A stretch of DNA of 64,000 nt from Actimicrobium sp. CCC2.4 (GTDB lineage: Bacteria > Pseudomonadota > Gammaproteobacteria > Burkholderiales > Burkholderiaceae_D). Position numbers and translations under genes: made by a program. Location: the NCBI RefSeq assembly GCF_034347385.1, contig NZ_CP133777.1, forward strand, positions 124,001 through 188,000, in the 5' to 3' direction. The notes under the pieces are model-generated. The model saw only the letters and a program-made list of their open reading frames with translations. It did not search any database and was not told where the DNA came from. Each line of letters starts with the position of its first letter. Position 1 is the stretch's first letter. Shown here one piece after another: positions 58,314 to 64,000 of this stretch.

Positions 58314-60782
58314 ATGAACCGCTCACCGACTCTCGCGACGATAGGCCTGCTGATCGCCGATCCGACCGATCGCCGCCTGCTGACGCAGTTCCTGCAGCAA
58401 ACCGGACATCAGGTGCAGATCCTGCAGCCGTCCGCGCTGAGCGCCGGCAACGTCGATGCGGCGTTGTGCATCACCGATGAGCAGGCCGCGCGCCGGCACG
58501 GGCGCGCCCTGCTCGACCTCAAACAGCAGCTACGACCGCTGTATTTTCCGGTCCTGCTGACGCTCACCGGCAACCAGCGCGCCACCGGCTGGCTGCGCAC
58601 CGGCTTTGATGATGTGCTGCGCCTGCCGCTGAACAAGGATGATTTGCTGGCCCGGCTCGAAGCCTTCCTGCGCCTGCGCCGCCATTCCGAAGAATTGCAA
58701 CGCGATAGCGACCTGCGCTACCGCAGCACCTTTGACCTGGCACCGGTGGGCATAGTCCACACCACGCCAGACGGCAACATCACGCTGGCCAACCCGCGTT
58801 TTGGCGCGATGCTGCTTCTGTCCGGAACGGCTTTACCGGACCGCAAAATCACTGACATGGTCGCCGGCGAAGACCGCAACCAGATGCAGGCCGCCATTAC
58901 TGCCTTGCTGGCCGGTGGCCAGACCGAAACCGCCTCTTTCGACCTGCGCTTCGCGCGTCACGATGGCAGCTTGCTGTGGACCAGCGTGACGCTGTCGCTG
59001 GTGCGCGGCACCGGCATCGCGCCACGTCATTTGCTGGCACTGATCGAAGACATCAGCCTGCGCAAGGAAATGGAACAGGCGCTGCGTGAATCGGAGCGCT
59101 TCGTCAGGGCCACCATCGATGCACTGTCCGAACACATCTGCGTGGTCAATGAAACCGGCCGGCTGCTGGCGGTCAACAAGGCCTGGGCAAACTACGGCAA
59201 CGACAGCGACGAGGTCACCGCGATTGACTGGCGTGGCTTCAATTACCTGACCATGTGCGATGCCGCAGCCGCGAGTGGTCTCGAGGACGGTCGCCTGCTG
59301 GCGCAAGGCATGCGCGCCGTACTGGCCGGTACGCAGGAAGACTTCCATTACGAATACCGTTGCGGCACGGCGGCCAGACCGAGCTGGTTCCTCGCCAGGC
59401 TGACGCGCTTTCCGCAGGGCGGACCGATGCGCGTCGTGGTCTCGCACGAAAACATCACCGACAGCAAGCTGGCGCAAAAGCACCTGACCTACCTGGCTCA
59501 CTACGACAACCTGACCGGTTTGCCGAACCGGGTGCTGTTCTATGACCGCCTGAAGCAGGTACTGCTGCAGGCCGAACGCAGCAACTGGATGGTGGGCGTG
59601 ATGTTCATCGACCTCGATCATTTCAAGGCGGTCAACGATACGCTGGGGCACGCGGCCGGTGACACGGTGCTGCAACAGGCCAGCCGGCGCATCCTCGACA
59701 GCCTGCGCGCCAATGACACCGTCGGGCGTCTGGGTGGCGATGAGTTCGGCGTATTCCTGCCGGACCTGGCGACGCCACAGGATGCCGCCATGCTGGCAGG
59801 AAAAATCACGCAAGCCCTGTCGCTTCCCTTCGTGATCGCCGGTACCGAACTGTTTGTCACGCCCAGCATCGGCATCACGCTCTATCCGCGCGATGGCAAT
59901 ACCGCCGACGTGCTGATCTCCAGCGCCGATACGGCGATGTACCGGGCCAAGGAACTCGGCCGCAACGGCCATCAGTTTTTTACGCCGCACATGACGGCGC
60001 GGATGAGCGTACAAAGCCGCCTCGAAAGCAGCTTGCGCAAGGCGCTCGAGCGCCAGGAACTGTCGCTGCATTATCAGCCTCAGGTCGACATCGCCAGTGG
60101 CCGTATTACCGGTGTCGAGGCCTTGCTGCGCTGGCACCATCCCGAGATGGGAATCATCTCGCCGGCGCAGTTCATCCCGATCGCCGAAGACACCGGGCTG
60201 ATCGTGCCTATCGGTGCCTGGGTGATGCAGGCAGCATGCCGCCAGAACATGGCATGGCAACGGGCCGGCCTGGCCCCGATCGTGATGGCGGTCAACCTGT
60301 CGGCACGTCAGTTCAAGCACAACGACGTCGAAGCGATGGTGCGCGACGTCCTGCTGGACACCGGGCTCGATGGCAGGCATCTGGAACTCGAAGTGACCGA
60401 GGGCATCGTGATGGAAAACACCGAAGCACTGATCGTCACAATGGATGCGCTCAAGGCCATCGGCGTACGCCTGTCGCTGGACGACTTCGGTACCGGCTAT
60501 TCCAACCTGGCCTACCTGAAACGTTTTCCGCTCGACACCATCAAGATCGACCGCTCGTTCGTCAGCGGCATCGGCCAGGGCGACGATGCGGTAATCGCTG
60601 CCACCGTCATCACGCTCGGACATCACCTGAACCTGACGGTCATTGCCGAAGGCGTCGAAACCCCGGACCAGCGCAACGTGCTGCAACAACTGGGCTGCGA
60701 CATCATGCAGGGCTACCTGTTCAGCCGGCCGCTGACGGCCGAAGCGACCACGGCCTTGCTGTGGCAACACCAGCCCGGATGA
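58314..60782 (+). CDS. c-di-GMP cyclase/phosphodiesterase (REC-like-PAS-PAS-GGDEF-EAL)
   Basis: Dual-domain c-di-GMP enzyme of 822 aa. The first 125 residues resemble a receiver but the conserved Lys-Pro is replaced (LRLPLN), so it is probably a pseudo-receiver. Two PAS regions follow (about 140-250 and 255-375). GGDEF is canonical (RLGGDEFGVF near 473) with an inhibitory I-site RAND five residues upstream. EAL is canonical: EALLRW near 600, NLSARQF, EVTEG, DDFGTGYSNL, KIDRSFV, AEGVE. Both activities look possible. It starts 3 bp after the KaiC-like gene, so they are cotranscribed and likely linked in function. Confidence 0.92.
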   Translation: MNRSPTLATIGLLIADPTDRRLLTQFLQQTGHQVQILQPSALSAGNVDAALCITDEQAARRHGRALLDLKQQLRPLYFPVLLTLTGNQRATGWLRTGFDDVLRLPLNKDDLLARLEAFLRLRRHSEELQRDSDLRYRSTFDLAPVGIVHTTPDGNITLANPRFGAMLLLSGTALPDRKITDMVAGEDRNQMQAAITALLAGGQTETASFDLRFARHDGSLLWTSVTLSLVRGTGIAPRHLLALIEDISLRKEMEQALRESERFVRATIDALSEHICVVNETGRLLAVNKAWANYGNDSDEVTAIDWRGFNYLTMCDAAAASGLEDGRLLAQGMRAVLAGTQEDFHYEYRCGTAARPSWFLARLTRFPQGGPMRVVVSHENITDSKLAQKHLTYLAHYDNLTGLPNRVLFYDRLKQVLLQAERSNWMVGVMFIDLDHFKAVNDTLGHAAGDTVLQQASRRILDSLRANDTVGRLGGDEFGVFLPDLATPQDAAMLAGKITQALSLPFVIAGTELFVTPSIGITLYPRDGNTADVLISSADTAMYRAKELGRNGHQFFTPHMTARMSVQSRLESSLRKALERQELSLHYQPQVDIASGRITGVEALLRWHHPEMGIISPAQFIPIAEDTGLIVPIGAWVMQAACRQNMAWQRAGLAPIVMAVNLSARQFKHNDVEAMVRDVLLDTGLDGRHLELEVTEGIVMENTEALIVTMDALKAIGVRLSLDDFGTGYSNLAYLKRFPLDTIKIDRSFVSGIGQGDDAVIAATVITLGHHLNLTVIAEGVETPDQRNVLQQLGCDIMQGYLFSRPLTAEATTALLWQHQPG

Positions 60783-60817
60783 TCCGGAGGCGGTTTGCCT
60801 GTGCTACAGTGCGCCGC

Positions 60818-61213
60818 ATGAGAGCGACTTTCCACACCTTGATGATCTGGCTGATGCTGCTGGCAATCCCCGTACAGGGTTTTGCTGCAGCCACCATGCT
60901 CTTGTGTGAACCGGTCGCAGCCATGACTCCCGCCGATGCAAGCGCCGGACCGCACGATCACGCGGCAATGCTGGCGGCACAATCTGCCGATGAGCCGGAC
61001 CAGCCGGACCAGCCGGCCAGCTCCGGTCATCACACTGCCACCAAATGCGGCAACTGCGCCGCCTTCTGCATTGGCGTCGTGATGATCACCTCGACCCAAC
61101 CCGCCTTGCCGGCACTTGACTTCCCGTCGCAAGCGGTGGCTACCTCGACCGCCCTGCTGACCTCGGTCATTCCCGCCCATCCCGAACGCCCCCCGCAAGT
61201 CCGCCTCGCCTGA
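60818..61213 (+). CDS. Small exported Cys/His-rich protein (DUF2946-like)
   Basis: A 131-aa protein with an N-terminal hydrophobic signal (LMIWLMLLAIPVQGFAAA). The middle is His/Asp-rich (GPHDHAAM), then come GHHTATKCGNCAAFC, a CxxC plus further Cys, and a hydrophobic segment. This fits small metal-related proteins found beside copper genes; the family call is tentative. It lies 35 bp after the c-di-GMP enzyme gene and 62 bp before the TolC-type gene. Confidence 0.65.
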   Translation: MRATFHTLMIWLMLLAIPVQGFAAATMLLCEPVAAMTPADASAGPHDHAAMLAAQSADEPDQPDQPASSGHHTATKCGNCAAFCIGVVMITSTQPALPALDFPSQAVATSTALLTSVIPAHPERPPQVRLA

Positions 61214-61275
61214 TTCCGGTTAATCCCTGCCCGCACTGCGGACAGGCCTTCTCCTTCTGATTCCCGAGGTTGATC

Positions 61276-62637
61276 ATGAAATACCCCATTGCCTGCGCCA
61301 TGGCGACTCTGTTGCTGGGCGGTTGCGCCAGCTTTTCGCCGGACGGCGGTTTTGACACCGTCACCAGCGCCACCCGCGACCGGCTCGGCAAGGACACCCG
61401 CATCGTCCGTACCGACGCCGATGTCGCTGCCCTGGCCGGCACCCTTGCACCACTGCTGGCAACCCCGCTGTCGGTCGATAGCGCGGTACAGATTGCGCTG
61501 CTCAATAACCGCGGCCTGCAAGCCACCTACCAGCGACTTGGCGTGGCCGAAGCCGACCTGGTCCAGGCCGGCCGGCTGCAGAATCCGCGCTTCGGTTTCA
61601 AGCGCTCCCATGAAGGCAGCGACGTGCTGGTCGACCGCAGCCTGACCATCAACCTGGTCAACCTGCTGACCGCGCCGCTGGCCACCCGCATCGAAAGCCG
61701 TCGCTTCGAGCAGACCCGCCTGCAGGTCGCCGATGCCGCCTTGACCGTCGCGGCCGACACCCGTCACGCCTATTACGGCGCGCTCGGCGCAGCGCAGCAA
61801 CGCACCTACGCCCGGCAAGTCAGCGACGCTGCCGAAGCCGGTGCCGAGCTCGGTACCCGCATGGCCAAGGCCGGCAACTGGAGCACGCTCGACATGGCGC
61901 GCGAACAGAGCTTTCATGCCGACGCGATTACGCGACTGGCGATGGCCGACAAGGATGTCCTTGCCAGCCGCGAAAAACTGGTCCGGCTGCTCGGCCTCGA
62001 TAGCGCCAGTGCGTTCACGCTGCCGGATCGTCTGCCGGACTTGCCGGTTGCTGCCATCGCGCTGAAGCAGGTTGATCAGATTGCGCTGCGCGAACGGCTC
62101 GATATCCAGGCCGCCAAATTGCAACTGCAAGCCACCGCAGCCTCGCTGAACCTGACCCGCAGCACGCGCTTCGTCAATGCACTGGAAATCGGCGGCGTGC
62201 GCAACTCGGCCAGCGGCAATCCCCCCGAAACCGGTTACGAGCTGAGCCTGGAAATCCCGCTGTTCGACTGGGGCACGGCGCGTGTCGCCAAAGCCGAAGC
62301 GACCTACATGCAAGGCGTCCACCAGCTGGCCGACACCGCTATCGCGGCGCGCAGCCAGGCCCGCGAAAGCTACGGCAATTACCGCGTCTCGTATGACCTC
62401 GCGCGCCATTACCGTGACCAGGTCATGCCATTACGCAAACGTATTTCCGACGAAACCATGCTGCGCTACAACGGCATGCTCATGAGCGTATTCGAGCTGC
62501 TGGCCGATGCGCGCGAGCAGTCCGGTGCCGCCCACGGTTACATCGGTGCCCTGAAAGATTTCTGGATCGCTGACAGCGATCTGCAAGCCGCACTTGGCGG
62601 ACGCCTGCCGTCCGCTCCTGATGGAGAAAAAAAATGA
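61276..62637 (+). CDS. TolC/CzcC-family outer-membrane efflux lipoprotein
   Basis: Outer-membrane channel protein of 453 aa with lipobox LLGGC (Cys near residue 16) and two repeats of the outer-membrane efflux fold (SVDSAVQIALLNNRGLQ near 75; LRERLDIQAAKLQLQ near 275). The ATG at 61276 follows GAGG. Its TGA overlaps the ATG of the multicopper oxidase gene, which points to a role in copper or heavy-metal handling. Confidence 0.85.
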   Translation: MKYPIACAMATLLLGGCASFSPDGGFDTVTSATRDRLGKDTRIVRTDADVAALAGTLAPLLATPLSVDSAVQIALLNNRGLQATYQRLGVAEADLVQAGRLQNPRFGFKRSHEGSDVLVDRSLTINLVNLLTAPLATRIESRRFEQTRLQVADAALTVAADTRHAYYGALGAAQQRTYARQVSDAAEAGAELGTRMAKAGNWSTLDMAREQSFHADAITRLAMADKDVLASREKLVRLLGLDSASAFTLPDRLPDLPVAAIALKQVDQIALRERLDIQAAKLQLQATAASLNLTRSTRFVNALEIGGVRNSASGNPPETGYELSLEIPLFDWGTARVAKAEATYMQGVHQLADTAIAARSQARESYGNYRVSYDLARHYRDQVMPLRKRISDETMLRYNGMLMSVFELLADAREQSGAAHGYIGALKDFWIADSDLQAALGGRLPSAPDGEKK

Positions 62638-64000
62638 ATTCACGTCGCAACTTCCTCTCCGGCAGCGTCGCCACGATGCTGGGCGCCGCCCTTGTCACCA
62701 AGGCTGGTGCCGCCAGTTTGCCCGAAGCCCCGCTGCAATCCAGCGCCGCCACGATGCCACCATTGATGCCGCCGAACGGCCGGCCGTACAACCCGGTGGT
62801 CACGCTCAATGGCTGGACACTGCCCTGGCGTATGAAGGACAACGTCAAGGAATTCCATCTGGTAGCCGAACCGGTAGTGCGTGAAGTCGCGCCCGGTATG
62901 ACCGCCAACCTGTGGGGTTACAACGGCCAGAGCCCGGGCCCGACCATCGAAGTCGTCGAAGGCGACCGGGTGCGGATTTTTGTCACCAACAAACTGCCCG
63001 AACACACCAGCATCCACTGGCATGGCCAGGAACTGCCCAATGGCATGGACGGCGTGACCGGCCTGACCCAGCCCGGCATCGCGCCCGGCAAGACCTTCGT
63101 CTATGAATTTATTGCGCGCCGCCCCGGCACTTTCATGTACCACCCGCATGCCGATGAAATGGTGCAGATGGCGATGGGCATGATGGGCAGCTGGGTCACG
63201 CATCCGAAAAATCCGGCGCAACACCGGGTCGACCGCGATTTCGTGTTCCTGCTCAACGCCTACGACATCGAGCCCGGCGCACGTGTGCCGAAGGTCAGCA
63301 CGATGCTCGACTTCAATCTCTGGACCTTCAACAGCCGCGTCTTTCCGGGCATCGATCCACTGGTGGTGCGCCAGGGCGACCGGGTCCGCATCCGCGCCGG
63401 CAACCTGACCATGACCAACCATCCGATCCACGTGCACGGTCACTCGTTCGAAGTCACCGGTACCGACGGCGGCTGGGTGCCTGCCACCGCGCGCTGGCCG
63501 GAAGTGACCACCGATATTGCCGTCGGTCAGATGCGCGCCATCGAGTTCGTTGCCGACGCCCCGGGCGACTGGGCGCTGCACTGCCATAAATCGCATCACA
63601 CGATGAATGCCATGGGCCACAACGTGCCGACCATGATAGGCGTCGACCACAGCGGCGTTGCGCAAAAGATCAATGCACTGGTGCCGGATTACATGGTGAT
63701 GGGCGACAAGGGGGGCTCGATGGGCGGCATGCAGATGCCCTTACCTGAGAACACCTTGCCGATGATGAGCGGCGACGGGCCATTCGGCGATATCGAGATG
63801 GGCGGCATGTTCACCGTGCTCAAGGTCCGCACCGGGCAGGCCCGCAACGACTACAAGGACCCCGGCTGGTACAAGCATCCACCGGGAACACTGGCACGCG
63901 AATGGACCGGCCCGATGCCGGCCGCCGACGCCGCCAAGGCACCACCCGCCGATGTCAACACGCTCGATGTCAAGCGCGGCAGCATGCCGGGCATGCATCA
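62634..64000 (+). CDS. Tat-exported multicopper oxidase (C-terminus cut by window edge)
   Basis: Periplasmic copper oxidase; 455 codons are visible and the frame is open at the right edge. The N-terminus has a twin-arginine signal (SRRNFLSG). Copper ligands are complete: HWHG near residue 129, HPHAD near 171, HPIHVHGH near 265 and HCHKSHHTMNAM near 320, the last with the type 1 Cys and Met. Near the C-terminus a Met/Gly/His-rich stretch may bind copper. It overlaps the TolC-type gene by 4 bp (ATGA). Probably a CopA/CueO-type Cu(I)-detoxifying oxidase. Confidence 0.92.
   Translation, partial: MNSRRNFLSGSVATMLGAALVTKAGAASLPEAPLQSSAATMPPLMPPNGRPYNPVVTLNGWTLPWRMKDNVKEFHLVAEPVVREVAPGMTANLWGYNGQSPGPTIEVVEGDRVRIFVTNKLPEHTSIHWHGQELPNGMDGVTGLTQPGIAPGKTFVYEFIARRPGTFMYHPHADEMVQMAMGMMGSWVTHPKNPAQHRVDRDFVFLLNAYDIEPGARVPKVSTMLDFNLWTFNSRVFPGIDPLVVRQGDRVRIRAGNLTMTNHPIHVHGHSFEVTGTDGGWVPATARWPEVTTDIAVGQMRAIEFVADAPGDWALHCHKSHHTMNAMGHNVPTMIGVDHSGVAQKINALVPDYMVMGDKGGSMGGMQMPLPENTLPMMSGDGPFGDIEMGGMFTVLKVRTGQARNDYKDPGWYKHPPGTLAREWTGPMPAADAAKAPPADVNTLDVKRGSMPGMH

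Noticed and set aside
58833-60770. A 645-codon open frame on the minus strand
   Set aside because: Fully antisense to the GGDEF-EAL gene in GC-rich DNA, where long mirror frames are common; no recognisable domain.
61030-62409. A 459-codon open frame on the minus strand
   Set aside because: Antisense to the TolC-type gene and the small exported protein, both of which have clear signals and motifs.
62640-63665. A 341-codon open frame on the minus strand
   Set aside because: Mirror of the multicopper oxidase gene, whose copper-ligand motifs are all in the plus-strand frame.

Overview
The window looks like a chromosomal segment of a betaproteobacterium of the order Burkholderiales, most likely family Oxalobacteraceae. 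The ribosomal protein, EF-Tu and RpoB/RpoC sequences and the gene order tRNA-Tyr/Gly/Thr-tuf-tRNA-Trp-secE-nusG support this. The family assignment rests on remembered sequences, not on a search. No IS element, phage gene, CRISPR array or rRNA operon is visible.

Region 1 (1-29.8 kb, all minus strand; read right to left): a very long block of transcription and translation genes. It starts at a near-consensus promoter (29776-29804) in front of tRNA-Tyr, tRNA-Gly, tRNA-Thr, tufB, tRNA-Trp, secE, nusG, rplKA, rplJL, rpoB and rpoC, and ends at a strong terminator (15421-15458). A second near-consensus promoter (15334-15362) starts the str operon (rpsL, rpsG, fusA, tufA), followed by the S10 and spc operons down to secY, which is cut by the left edge. 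The two tuf genes are almost identical at DNA level. An intrinsic-terminator-like hairpin lies between rpoB and rpoC, and a perfect -10 box lies between rpsJ and rplC.

Region 2 (30-46.4 kb): ordinary chromosomal genes in short groups on both strands. They are a class I glutamine-amidotransferase-like hydrolase, a KefF/KefC potassium efflux pair, a receiver-TPR protein with Glu at the phospho-site, an unknown exported protein, a small coiled-coil protein, an MFS exporter, two tandem DUF2905 membrane proteins, MidA, a FolM-like pteridine reductase, folB, ttcA, a lipoprotein, glmU and glmS. Base composition becomes clearly more GC-rich from about 37 kb. Several convergent gene pairs overlap or nearly touch at their stop codons.

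Region 3 (46.4-60.8 kb): a signalling island. A large tripartite hybrid kinase reads left. After a 402-bp spacer holding a terminator-like hairpin, a G-quadruplex-type repeat and another hairpin comes bphO (heme oxygenase), which makes biliverdin. It converges on a coupled operon of bacteriophytochrome, single-domain response regulator and REC-GAF-PAS-kinase-REC hybrid kinase. Divergent from the phytochrome is a two-gene unit with a KaiC-like double ATPase and a GGDEF/EAL c-di-GMP enzyme. No kaiA, kaiB or DNA-binding response regulator is present. My reading is a light-sensing module whose likely output is c-di-GMP and/or KaiC partner binding. This is the best candidate for an undescribed system here.

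Region 4 (60.8-64 kb): the start of a copper/metal handling group: a small exported Cys/His protein, a TolC-type outer-membrane lipoprotein and a Tat-exported multicopper oxidase, cut by the right edge.
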